Source: Pseudomonas fluorescens
GTDB taxonomy: Bacteria > Pseudomonadota > Gammaproteobacteria > Pseudomonadales > Pseudomonadaceae
Reading direction: 5' to 3'
NCBI RefSeq assembly: GCF_001307155.1
Contig: NZ_CP012830.1
Location: 2,556,501 to 2,620,500, forward strand
DNA: 64,000 nt
Both the position numbers and the translations under genes were made by a program. Numbering within the stretch: the first letter of the stretch is position 1; each line of letters starts with the position of its first letter. Under the pieces are notes generated by a model. The model saw nothing but the letters and a program-made list of their open reading frames with translations, was not told the DNA's origin and did no database searches. Shown here piece by piece: positions 1-7,377 of the stretch.

Positions 1-1
1 T

Positions 2-124
2 GGCATTGAAGACCGGCTGCGCGGGTTGGAGCTGCATGAGGATGACTATCTGCTCAAGCCGTTCGCCGTGAGCGAGCTGGTGGCGCGGGTGCGCAAGTTG
101 CTGCGCCGTGATCGGGGGCGCTGA
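2..124 (+). CDS. C-terminal end of a response-regulator receiver domain (partial)
   Basis: Forty codons run in from the left edge and stop at 124. They contain the DDYLLKPF stretch, whose Lys-Pro is the conserved beta5 switch lysine of CheY-like receivers, followed by [13 protein letters not shown], typical of the alpha5 helix of OmpR-family regulators of the metal or QseB type. The frame ends a few residues later, so the winged-helix DNA-binding domain expected in that family is absent. This is either a receiver-only protein or a regulator truncated by a stop. The 5' part lies outside the window, so the two cannot be told apart here. Confidence 0.7.
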   Translation, partial: GIEDRLRGLELHEDDYLLKPFAVSELVARVRKLLRRDRGR

Positions 125-151
125 GCCTTCTGTGGTGTCTGGGAAATTGCT

Positions 152-240
152 ATCGCGAGCAAGCTTTGCTCCTACGGATTTGTGGTGAAGCACAACGCTG
201 GATCGACGCGAATCCGTAGGAGCAAGGCTTGCCCGCGATG
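152..240. repeat. REP pair, GCGAGCAAGC family
   Basis: Two inverted copies face each other: GCGAGCAAGCTTTGCTCCTAC on the left and GTAGGAGCAAGGCTTGCCCGC on the right, about 40 bases apart. A second copy of the same arrangement lies at 56407-56488. It sits between the truncated receiver gene and the 3' end of the AraC gene and could protect or terminate the convergent transcripts. Confidence 0.85.
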
Positions 241-271
241 AGGCCGGCAAAAGCGGCCAAATCCCGACGCT

Positions 272-1276
272 TTACCGCAACCCATCGCGAAACTGCCCCG
301 GCGTCATCCCGGTCCAGCGTTTGAAGGCGCGGCTGAAGCTGCTGGAATCGGCGAATCCGAGCAGGTAGCTGATTTCGCTCAGCGAACATTGGGGGTCTCG
401 CAAGTGCAGCAACGCCAGATTCTCACGACACTCATTGAGCAACGTATCGAACCGGCAACCTTCGTCCGCCAGGTGCCGTTGCAGGCTGCGCAAACTCAAG
501 TGCAAGGTCTCGGCGATACGTTCGGCGCTGGGTTCGCCTTCCGGCAGCTGTGCTTCGATGGCATCGAGCACCTTGCGCTCCCAGGTCAGCAGGCGCAGTT
601 GCGTCAGGGCGCGCTTGAGTACGGTTTCGTTGTGTTCGGCGAGCTCCGGGTTGGCGTCATCCAGATGGCTTTCGAAGTCTTCGATGGAAAACTCCAGCCG
701 GTCTTCATCAGCAGCAAAGAAGATCGGCGCGCGGAACACCGCGTGCCATTGTTTCGGGTCGGCCGGTTCCGGGCGACGCAGGTACACCGCCAGCGGCGCG
801 TAGTCCCGGCCCAGACGGTTGCGACAGGTGCGCACGTAGATCGCGGCGAAGGCGTCGATTGCTTCCCGTGCTGGCGCCGGGCTGCCTTCGGGCACCTTGA
901 GGGTGAAGCAATAACGATCTTCGCCACGGGTCAGTTCGAGGTCCAAGGCGTCGCTGATCACCTGGTGATACCGCACGATGCGCTCGAACACCTCACGCAG
1001 ACTGCCGCTGGCCACCAACGCATAACCCAACGCGTGGAAGGTGGTCGGGCTGACAAATCGCGACACCCGCAAACCAATCGCCGGATCGCCGCTGACTTCG
1101 ACCGCCAGCTCCCACAGTCGGGTCGTGGCCGATAACGGATAGCGGGCGTTCGGGTCGTCCATCAGTTGCGGGTCGAGCCCGGCTTGCAGGCACAGCGCGT
1201 TGCTGTCGAGGCCGAGGGCGTCGAGTTGCTTGCGCAAAGCGCGGGTCCAGCTGGCGAGGGAGGTGGGTTCAATCAT
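272..1276 (-). CDS. AraC-family transcriptional regulator (arabinose-binding-like N-terminus)
   Basis: 334 aa DNA-binding regulator. The N-terminal ~200 residues look like the PF12625-type domain of the OruR/ArgR-like AraC subgroup. The C-terminal ~85 residues hold two helix-turn-helix units, one around SLRSLQRHLADEG and the second ending in FADSSSFSRAFKRWTGMTP, the AraC signature. It is divergent from the desaturase at 1377, with a ~100 base shared promoter region, so control of that gene is the simplest inference. The effector cannot be read from the sequence; in this subgroup it is often an amino acid, fatty acid or hydrophobic compound. Confidence 0.9.
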   Translation of the reverse strand: MIEPTSLASWTRALRKQLDALGLDSNALCLQAGLDPQLMDDPNARYPLSATTRLWELAVEVSGDPAIGLRVSRFVSPTTFHALGYALVASGSLREVFERIVRYHQVISDALDLELTRGEDRYCFTLKVPEGSPAPAREAIDAFAAIYVRTCRNRLGRDYAPLAVYLRRPEPADPKQWHAVFRAPIFFAADEDRLEFSIEDFESHLDDANPELAEHNETVLKRALTQLRLLTWERKVLDAIEAQLPEGEPSAERIAETLHLSLRSLQRHLADEGCRFDTLLNECRENLALLHLRDPQCSLSEISYLLGFADSSSFSRAFKRWTGMTPGQFRDGLR

Positions 1277-1376
1277 GATGATTGGCGCTTCCGGTCAACA
1301 GGTTGGCGTTCACAGCTAACGCCCGAAGCAATCGCACAGGGCAGGATGTGAACATCAATAACTAAAGGATGGAAGC

Positions 1377-2450
1377 ATGTACGGTACTTCTGCAAGTCCT
1401 CAACGCCTGAATGCACAACAACGATCTGCACACATTCGTGAAGTGGTGCTCGCCCGCGGTGTCGAACTGCGTAAGCGTTACCCGATTCTCGATCATCAGG
1501 ACGCCTTGGGCGTGGGCATTCTGGCCTTCGCCCTGGCCGGGATGATTGGCTCGGCGGCGCTCTACTTGACCGGGCATATGGCCTGGTGGGCGTGTTTGCT
1601 GCTGAATGCGTTTTTCGCCTCGCTGACCCATGAGTTGGAACACGACCTGATCCACAGCATGTATTTCCGCAAGCAACGCCTGCCGCACAACCTGATGATG
1701 GGCTTGGTCTGGCTGGCGCGGCCAAGCACCATCAACCCGTGGATCCGCCGTCATCTGCACCTCAACCACCACAAGGTGTCCGGCAGCGAAGCCGACATGG
1801 AAGAGCGTGCGATCACCAACGGCGAGCCGTGGGGCATCGCGCGTTTGCTGATGGTCGGCGACAACGTGATGTCGGCGTTTATCCGCATGCTGCGGGCCAA
1901 GACCTGGGCGCATAAATTCAGCATCATCAAGCGCTCTTTGAAAGTTTACGCGCCACTGGCGCTGGTGCACTGGAGCGCGTGGTACCTGTTTCTCGGTTTC
2001 CACGCGGCCAACGGCATTGCGTCTTTGCTGGGCTCCTCGGTGGAGTGGTCGGCGACCACGCTGTCGGTGATGCAGGTGATCGATATCGCCGCCGTGGTGA
2101 TCATCGGCCCGAACGTGCTGCGCACCTTTTGCCTGCACTTCGTCAGCTCGAACATGCACTACTACGGCGATATCGAGCCGGGCAACGTGATCCAGCAGAC
2201 CCAGGTGCTGAACCCCTGGTGGATGTGGCCGTTGCAAGCGTTCTGCTTCAACTTCGGCAGCAGCCATGGCATCCATCATTTTGTGGTGAAGGAACCGTTT
2301 TATATCCGCCAGCTGACCGTCCCGGTGGCGCACAAGGTGATGCGCGAGATGGGGGTGCGCTTCAATGATTTCGGCACATTTGGGCGGGCGAACCGGTTTG
2401 TGCGCAAGGCACAGCAGACAACCGAAACGGTGCGGGAAGCTCAAGCGTAG
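1377..2450 (+). CDS. Membrane fatty acid desaturase / hydroxylase family protein
   Basis: 357 aa membrane di-iron enzyme. Three histidine boxes are visible: HELEHD at residues 85-90, HLHLNHH at 126-132 and HGIHH at 297-301. These are the iron-ligand clusters of the fatty acid desaturase/alkane hydroxylase superfamily. Hydrophobic segments around residues 45-82 and 190-245 fit a four-helix membrane core. AAGGA lies 9 bases upstream of the ATG. It is divergent from the AraC regulator. No ferredoxin or reductase is adjacent, so the electron donor must be encoded elsewhere. Substrate (acyl lipid, aldehyde or other) is not determined. Confidence 0.88.
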   Translation: MYGTSASPQRLNAQQRSAHIREVVLARGVELRKRYPILDHQDALGVGILAFALAGMIGSAALYLTGHMAWWACLLLNAFFASLTHELEHDLIHSMYFRKQRLPHNLMMGLVWLARPSTINPWIRRHLHLNHHKVSGSEADMEERAITNGEPWGIARLLMVGDNVMSAFIRMLRAKTWAHKFSIIKRSLKVYAPLALVHWSAWYLFLGFHAANGIASLLGSSVEWSATTLSVMQVIDIAAVVIIGPNVLRTFCLHFVSSNMHYYGDIEPGNVIQQTQVLNPWWMWPLQAFCFNFGSSHGIHHFVVKEPFYIRQLTVPVAHKVMREMGVRFNDFGTFGRANRFVRKAQQTTETVREAQA

Positions 2451-2539
2451 ATCGTTCCAAAACGTGTTCCTCGACAGCTTTTTGATTTCGGGAGCTGGCA
2501 GGAAGTGTTGATTCTATTATTCCGTACAGGTCTATATAA

Positions 2540-2757
2540 ATCATGAAACATTCCTTTAAGAAATAAGTCATTAAGGCAATGATTCATCCATCGAAGCGAT
2601 CGCGTGGGGGTGTCAGGCGCAGGCAGATCGATTCATCGAACCGCAACTTATCCGTGTTAAACATTTGAGGACTACCGAGCTGTCGGTGATGACCGCGCGG
2701 TACAAAATAGTGATTTCCGGGGCCGTCTCCTTGGCAGGGTGCGGCCCCTTTTTTTTT
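2540..2757 (+). ncRNA. Candidate small RNA with intrinsic terminator
   Basis: The 459 base gap 2451-2909 contains no credible ORF but ends its first part in a strong terminator (2717-2757) that lies ~270 bases past the desaturase stop. Just upstream are the palindromic stems ACCGAGCTGTCGGT and ACCGCGCGGT around 2675-2705. A possible promoter is TTGATT at 2508-2513 with CTATATA at about 2532-2538, which resembles a sigma-70/sigma-S -10. The 5' end is a guess. It could instead be a long 3' UTR of the desaturase gene. I could not assign it to a named sRNA family. Confidence 0.35.
2717..2757 (+). terminator. Rho-independent terminator
   Basis: GGGGCCG at 2719-2725 pairs with CGGCCCC at 2742-2748 across a 16 base loop, followed by a run of nine T (2749-2757). 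Confidence 0.85.
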
Positions 2758-2840
2758 CGACAAAGCGCAGGCTCCTACATCTGGTCTCCGGTATCAGGTA
2801 TCTATCGCATATTCGATATTCGTCTTAATAAATAGCTTCT

Positions 2841-2856
2841 TATTCCTTAGCGAATA
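2841..2856. promoter_or_regulatory. TATTC-N6-GAATA inverted repeat upstream of the hydrolase/activator pair
   Basis: TATTC at 2841-2845 and GAATA at 2852-2856 form an inverted repeat just before a possible -10 TATACT (~2870) for the gene at 2910. Similar motifs occur upstream of other sulfur operons here (17982, 21717). CysB is the obvious candidate regulator but this is inference only. Confidence 0.35.
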
Positions 2857-2909
2857 TAAATCCTCTCCCTATACTCGACCAGGAACAGACACGCACAGGA
2901 GAGCTCCCC

Positions 2910-3491
2910 ATGCGCAACGAGTCAATTCGCTACCTGATTGTGCCGGGCTGGCAAGGATCGCCAGAGGATCATTGGCAAAGCCATTGGCAGAACAGCCTGC
3001 CGAACAGCGCACGGGTAGAGCAGGCCGACTGGCTGACGCCGCGCCGGGAGGATTGGGTCGCGGCGCTGGCCGAAGCGATTGATGCCGACAGCACGCCGGT
3101 GATCCTGATCGCCCACAGCCTGGGTTGCATCACCGTTGCCCATTGGGCGGCTACTGCGCCGATGCAGGCGTTGCGTCAGGTTCGCGGGGCCTTGCTGGTG
3201 GCGCCTGCCGACGTCGAGCGCCCGGCCTGTGTGCCTGCGTTGCGTAACTTTGCACCGATTCCGACGCACCTGCTGCCGTTCCCGAGCCAGGTGGTGAGTT
3301 CCGACAACGACGGCGCGGTCAGCGCTCCACGGGCGCTTGAGTTGGCACGAAACTGGGGCGCCGAAGCGGGGATTCTGGCAGGTGCCGGGCACATCAATGT
3401 GAAGTCTGGTCACAATCGTTGGGAGCAGGGTTTTGCCTACCTGTATCGCCTGCAAAACCGCATGGAACATCACGCCCTGCGCCGCGCTTGA
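2910..3491 (+). CDS. RBBP9/YdeN-family alpha/beta hydrolase
   Basis: 193 aa small serine hydrolase of the RBBP9 family (PF06821 type). The nucleophile is Ser70 in AHSLGC. Likely acid and base are Asp132 or Asp134 and His161 (GAGHIN). The N-terminal VPGWQGSPEDHWQSHW is the hallmark start of this family. GGAG precedes the ATG by about 8 bases. It is followed 57 bases later on the same strand by a sigma-54 activator-like gene. In pseudomonads such pairs occur near organosulfur genes, but the substrate of the hydrolase is unknown. Confidence 0.88.
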   Translation: MRNESIRYLIVPGWQGSPEDHWQSHWQNSLPNSARVEQADWLTPRREDWVAALAEAIDADSTPVILIAHSLGCITVAHWAATAPMQALRQVRGALLVAPADVERPACVPALRNFAPIPTHLLPFPSQVVSSDNDGAVSAPRALELARNWGAEAGILAGAGHINVKSGHNRWEQGFAYLYRLQNRMEHHALRRA

Positions 3492-3547
3492 ACCTCTTTT
3501 TTATTTAAACGCCCCCGTCTCCCGGCGGTTTGGGGCGGGAGTCTGCC

Positions 3548-4483
3548 ATGAGTTTGCATGAGTCTTTCGGTCAGCCTTTGCTGACCTTTCCCGACGCTGA
3601 AAAAAGCCCGTTGAGCATTCGCGCCAAGGCGCTGGTATTTGTTGACCCGCGTTCGCGACAGCTGCGCCAGGAGCTGGAGCAACTGGCGCCGCGCTCGATC
3701 TCGGTGTTGATTCGCGGTGAAACCGGCAGCGGCAAAGAGCTGTTGGCACGGCACATTCACCGCGCCAGTGATCGCGGTGGTTTGTTCGTATCGGTCAACT
3801 GCGGCGCCATCAGTCCAACCTATGCCGATGCCGAGTTGTTCGGTTATGCCGGCGGCAGTTTCAGTGGTTCGGCCAGCAGTCGCGCCGGCTGGTTTGGTTC
3901 GGCCAATGGCGGGACCTTGTACCTGGATGAAATCGGCGATTTGCCGTTGCCGATTCAGATCAAACTGCTCGCCGCGCTGGAGAATCACGAAGTCACCCGC
4001 GTCGGTGCGCAGCAACCGAGCCCGGTGGATGTGCGCCTGGTGGCGGCGACCAGCATCGATCTGGCGCAAGCCGTGGCGGCCGGTAAATTTCATGAGCGGC
4101 TCTACCACTACCTCAGTGAAGGTCAGCTCGAATTGCCGGCCTTGCGTGAGCGAGTCGGTGACATTCAGTCATTAGCCGAGTATTTCCTCGGTATCTACAG
4201 CCAGCGCCTCGACCTGCCGGTGCCGTTTATCAGCGATGCGGCCCAGCAAGTTCTGGAACGACACAGCTGGCCGGGTAATACCCGCGAGCTGGAAAACGTC
4301 ATTCACTTTGCGTTGCTGGTGAGCAGTGGCGAGGAAATTCTGCCGGAGCATTTGAATTTGCCCCAGGTGGTTGCGCCATTGGAGTTGATCGAGCGAGAGG
4401 CAACGCAGCTCATCACCTCCGGTTCTGCCGGCGAGCGCGCAGCACTTAAACGTTTGCTCGAAAACCTGACGCAAACCTTTTAA
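3548..4483 (+). CDS. Degenerate sigma-54 activator-like AAA+ protein (SfnR-related)
   Basis: 311 aa, nearly all AAA+ domain of the bacterial enhancer-binding type. The ATG at 3548 has GGGAG 7 bases upstream and is preferred to an in-frame TTG at 3530. Walker A GETGSGKE (57-64), Walker B GGTLYLDEIG (121-130) and WPGNTRELENVI are intact. Three usual parts are altered. The GAFTGA loop reads GSFSGS (103-108). The two arginine fingers (FRxDLxxRL in PspF/NtrC) read FHERLYHYL, giving His182 and Tyr188. The C-terminus ends about 45 residues after the AAA+ core with no Fis-type helix-turn-helix. It resembles SfnR, activator of dimethyl sulfone use, but may not activate transcription itself. A REP palindrome follows at once. 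Confidence 0.8.
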   Translation: MSLHESFGQPLLTFPDAEKSPLSIRAKALVFVDPRSRQLRQELEQLAPRSISVLIRGETGSGKELLARHIHRASDRGGLFVSVNCGAISPTYADAELFGYAGGSFSGSASSRAGWFGSANGGTLYLDEIGDLPLPIQIKLLAALENHEVTRVGAQQPSPVDVRLVAATSIDLAQAVAAGKFHERLYHYLSEGQLELPALRERVGDIQSLAEYFLGIYSQRLDLPVPFISDAAQQVLERHSWPGNTRELENVIHFALLVSSGEEILPEHLNLPQVVAPLELIEREATQLITSGSAGERAALKRLLENLTQTF

Positions 4484-4486
4484 CCC

Positions 4487-4520
4487 CCTGTGGCGAGGGA
4501 GCTTGCTCCCTCGCCACAGG
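4487..4520. repeat. Single perfect REP palindrome, GTGGCGAGGGAGC family
   Basis: CCTGTGGCGAGGGAGC is followed directly by its inverted complement, giving a perfect ~34 base palindrome only 4 bases after the stop of the activator-like gene. It can fold as a stable hairpin at the 3' end of that transcript. Confidence 0.9.
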
Positions 4521-4685
4521 AGTTAGGTGTCTTTTTTGTGTATGAACAAAATGGAATATGAAAGTGAATAAAAGATATTGTTCGGGAATAAAAAATCTCG
4601 GTATCGTCCGCACCACACCAGCGATAGCACGTCACTGGCATTTCATTTTTTAGCCGTTGTCGACAACGACAAATAAGGACACTGC

Positions 4686-5468
4686 ATGAAAAAGGTTCTG
4701 TTGTTCACCGCATTGGCGGCTGCCCTGACTGCGGGCCTGGCCCAGGCTGGCGAAAAACTGGTGGTTGCCGCAACGCCGGTGCCGCACGCCGAGATCCTCG
4801 AACTGATCAAACCGACCCTTGCCAAAGAAGGCGTGGATCTGGAAATCAAGGTCTTCACCGACTACGTACAACCGAACGTGCAGGTCGATCAGAAGCGTCT
4901 GGACGCCAACTACTTCCAGACCCTGCCGTACCTGCAAAGCTTCAACGAAGGCAAAGGCACTCACCTGGTGACTGTGATCGGCGTCCACGTCGAACCGTTC
5001 GGCGGCTACTCGAAAAAGGTTAAAACCCTGGCTGAGCTGAAAGACGGCGCGACCATCGCTATCCCGAACGAAGGCAGCAACAGCGGCCGTGCGCTGATCC
5101 TGTTGCAGAAAGCCGGCCTGATCGAATTGAAAGACCCGAAAAACGCCCTGGCTACCCCGAAAGACATCGCCAAGAACCCGCACAACTTCAAGTTCAAGGA
5201 ACTGGAATCGGCGATGCTGCCGCGTGTGCTGGATCAGGTCGACCTGGACATGATCAACACCAACTACGCGCTGGAAGCGGGTCTGAACCCGGCTAAAGAT
5301 GCACTGGTGATCGAAGGTGCGGATTCGCCCTACGTGAACTTCCTGGTCGCGCGTCCAGACAACAAGGACAGCGTAGCGATGCAGAAACTGGCCAAGGCCC
5401 TGACCAGCCCTGAAGTGAAGGCATTCATTGCCAAGAAGTACAACGGCGCGGTACTGCCAGCGTTCTGA
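4686..5468 (+). CDS. MetQ/NlpA-family substrate-binding protein (orphan)
   Basis: 260 aa periplasmic binding protein of the methionine ABC uptake family. It has a signal peptide (MKK, hydrophobic stretch, cut near AQAG at ~residues 19-22) with no lipobox cysteine. MetQ features include the start VAATPVPHAEIL and NEGSNSGRALILLQKAGLI. It has no permease or ATPase next to it; a full metNIQ-type set is at 11206-13776. Three GAATA direct repeats (4554, 4566, 4586) lie upstream, and a terminator follows. It likely binds methionine or a related sulfur compound and may share another MetNI. Confidence 0.88.
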   Translation: MKKVLLFTALAAALTAGLAQAGEKLVVAATPVPHAEILELIKPTLAKEGVDLEIKVFTDYVQPNVQVDQKRLDANYFQTLPYLQSFNEGKGTHLVTVIGVHVEPFGGYSKKVKTLAELKDGATIAIPNEGSNSGRALILLQKAGLIELKDPKNALATPKDIAKNPHNFKFKELESAMLPRVLDQVDLDMINTNYALEAGLNPAKDALVIEGADSPYVNFLVARPDNKDSVAMQKLAKALTSPEVKAFIAKKYNGAVLPAF

Positions 5469-5495
5469 TTGAGCGGTAAACCCCTTCGAGGTTTC

Positions 5496-5530
5496 AACGC
5501 CGACGGCTTTCGATAGCGTCGGCGTTTTTG
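5496..5530 (+). terminator. Rho-independent terminator
   Basis: AACGCCGACG (5496-5505) pairs with CGTCGGCGTT (5517-5526), followed by a short T run, 28 bases after the stop of the orphan metQ. Confidence 0.85.
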
Positions 5531-5543
5531 CGTGGTCGTATTT

Positions 5544-5679
5544 CCTGTGGCGAGGGAGCTTGCTCCCGCTCGGCGGCGAAGCCACCGTAATTGCCCTTCA
5601 TCACATACGTCTGTTACGACATGCTCGGCCCTATAGGGGCCGCTTCGCGCCCCAGCGGGAGCAAGCTCCCTCGCCACAA
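5544..5679. repeat. REP pair (BIME), GTGGCGAGGGAGC family
   Basis: Inverted copies of CTGTGGCGAGGGAGCTTGCT (left) and AGCAAGCTCCCTCGCCACA (right) flank ~80 bases of variable spacer that contains further short stems. The same composite occurs at 13816, 23981, 32143, 39333, 41505 and 58667. Confidence 0.9.
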
Positions 5680-5693
5680 GATCACAAGATCAA

Positions 5694-5789
5694 TCAGGTC
5701 ACTCTGGCCTTCAACGCCCGGCGTAACGCCGTCAATAACTTCACGATGTCCTGCGGATCCAGCCGCTGGGGTGTTTTCACGTCTGCCAT
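5694..5789 (-). CDS. Candidate 31-residue small protein
   Basis: An ATG at 5789 opens a 31-codon frame ending in TGA at 5694. Its AAGGA Shine-Dalgarno sequence sits 8 bases upstream, a very good initiation site. The peptide starts MADVKTPQRLDPQ and ends in a basic amphipathic helix, IVKLLTALRRALKARVT. It has no Cys and no Met beyond the start, which would suit expression under sulfur limitation. Its tail resembles the 22-residue peptide at 17795-17863 (TPVQIARALRAAKERR). It is divergent from the ABC operon at 6072 and abuts a REP pair. It could be the remnant N-terminus of a lost gene. Confidence 0.45.
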   Translation of the reverse strand: MADVKTPQRLDPQDIVKLLTALRRALKARVT

Positions 5790-6071
5790 TTTTATCGTCC
5801 TTGTGATGGTTTGGCCGGGGAGTGTGGCCGCACGCTGCTCGTCCTTGGAGGGGCAATCTGAAAAAAAGATCCTTCCTACAGCGCAAAGGGAAATAGCTGT
5901 CTCCTGCTGCTGCCGCCAATCCAGCGAATAGTTTTTTGCGTGATATCAATATGCTTTATCGGTATTTAAATGTTTCTTTTTATACCTTTAAGGTTAGTGC
6001 CTGCCGGGTTGTTATCCACAGCCCAATGGACTGCGCCACCGTCGCTTACCCTGCGGCGTTCAGGATCTTCA

Positions 6072-6737
6072 ATGACGTTCGATTACGCTTTCATCCTCAG
6101 CACCCTGCCAGCGTTTCTGCGCGCTGTAGGCGTGACGCTGCAGGTCGGTCTGATCGCCATCGGCACTTCGTTGCTGGTCGCCCTGATCAACGCGACGCTC
6201 CTGGTGTTCCGCACGCCGTACTTGCAGCGCCTGGTGGCGTTGTACGTGGAGTTGGCGCGCAACACGCCGCTGCTGATTCAACTGTTCTTCGTCTACTTTG
6301 CATTGCCAGCGCTTGGGGTGAAGGTTTCCGGTTTTGCCGCGGCGATCATCACCATGACCTTTCTTGGCGGCGCCTACCTCACTGAAGTGTTGCGGGCCGG
6401 CGTTGAAGCGGTGCCTGCGGCGCAACTGGAGTCGGGGCGCTCGATCGGTTTGTCGCACTGGCAATTGCTGCGTTACGTGATCCTGCCGCAAGCGGGGATC
6501 CTCAGCCTGCCATCGCTGTTCGCCAACTTCATTTTCCTGCTCAAGGAAACCACCGTGGTCTCGGCGGTGGCGGTGCCGGAGATTCTCTACACCACCAAGA
6601 GCTACATCGCGCTGTATTACAAAACCTACGAAATGCTCGCCGTGCTGACGCTGATCTGCGTGTTGCTGTTCTTGCCGTTGTCGCTGCTGCTCAGCCGTCT
6701 GGAAAGGAGGCTCCAGCATGGCCAGTTCGGGTCTTGA
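6072..6737 (+). CDS. Polar amino acid ABC transporter permease (HisM/GlnP type), first subunit
   Basis: 221 aa inner-membrane permease. The ATG at 6072 (MTFDYAF) is preferred because AGGATC lies upstream and the N-terminus then begins directly at the family domain. It shows the usual hydrophobic segments and the EAA loop, seen as EAVPAAQLESGRSIGLSHWQ. It is the first gene of a four-gene operon, permease / permease / ATPase / lipoprotein (6072-9037), with overlapping genes throughout. Substrate not proven; location among sulfur genes suggests a sulfur-containing amino acid. Confidence 0.9.
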   Translation: MTFDYAFILSTLPAFLRAVGVTLQVGLIAIGTSLLVALINATLLVFRTPYLQRLVALYVELARNTPLLIQLFFVYFALPALGVKVSGFAAAIITMTFLGGAYLTEVLRAGVEAVPAAQLESGRSIGLSHWQLLRYVILPQAGILSLPSLFANFIFLLKETTVVSAVAVPEILYTTKSYIALYYKTYEMLAVLTLICVLLFLPLSLLLSRLERRLQHGQFGS

Positions 6738-7377
6738 GCTGCTTTGGGTGTCTTTGCCGCAGTTAGGCAAAGGCGCTGCGCAAACCTTGTCGATTTCGTT
6801 TTTGAGTATCGCCATCAGCACGGTGGGCGGAGTGCTCTACGGCGTGCTGTGCAGTCTGAATTCGAAGTGGTTGAACGCGTTGCTGCGAGTCTATCTGGAG
6901 CTGTTCCGGGCAATCCCGGTGCTGGTCTGGCTGTATTTGCTGTTCTTCGGCCTGCCGATTTTTTTCGGCCTGAGCCTGCCGAGTTTCTGGTGTGCGGTGC
7001 TGGTGCTGTCGTTGTGGGGCGCCAGTGAAGTCGGTGAAGTGGTGCGCGGCGCCCTGCATTCCTTGCCTCGTGGCCAGCGTGAAGCGGGGCTGTCGATCGG
7101 GCTGTCCGGCCCCCAGCTGTTCGGTTACGTGTTGCTGCCCCAGGCACTGAAACGCATGACGCCACCGACCATCAACGTCTACACGCGGATCATCAAGACC
7201 AGCTCGCTGGCGGTGTTGATCGGTGTGGTCGACGTGATCAAGGTCGGCCAGCAGATCATCGAGCGTACCTACGAGTCGGTGTTGATCTACGGCGCGTTAT
7301 TCCTGTTTTTCTTCTTTATCTGCTACCCGCTTTCGGCCGCTTCCCGCGTGCTGGAACGGCGCTGGACGCAAGCATGA
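6718..7377 (+). CDS. Polar amino acid ABC transporter permease, second subunit
   Basis: 219 aa partner permease. Its ATG lies inside the end of the preceding gene (20 base overlap) behind a near-perfect GGAAAGGAGG ribosome site. The EAA loop is visible as LPRGQREAGLSIGLSGPQ. It would form a heterodimeric membrane channel with the preceding product. Its stop overlaps the start of the ATPase gene by 4 bases (ATGA), consistent with translational coupling. Confidence 0.9.
   Translation: MASSGLELLWVSLPQLGKGAAQTLSISFLSIAISTVGGVLYGVLCSLNSKWLNALLRVYLELFRAIPVLVWLYLLFFGLPIFFGLSLPSFWCAVLVLSLWGASEVGEVVRGALHSLPRGQREAGLSIGLSGPQLFGYVLLPQALKRMTPPTINVYTRIIKTSSLAVLIGVVDVIKVGQQIIERTYESVLIYGALFLFFFFICYPLSAASRVLERRWTQA

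Noticed and set aside
4630..4660. Possible -24/-12 sigma-54 promoter (TGGCAT) before the orphan metQ
   Set aside because: After GG, the expected GC doublet at the right spacing is missing; TT is found instead.
5560..5931. Plus-strand 123-codon frame through the REP pair
   Set aside because: It runs through palindromic repeats and has no family-like sequence; the minus-strand 31-codon ORF has a far better initiation site.
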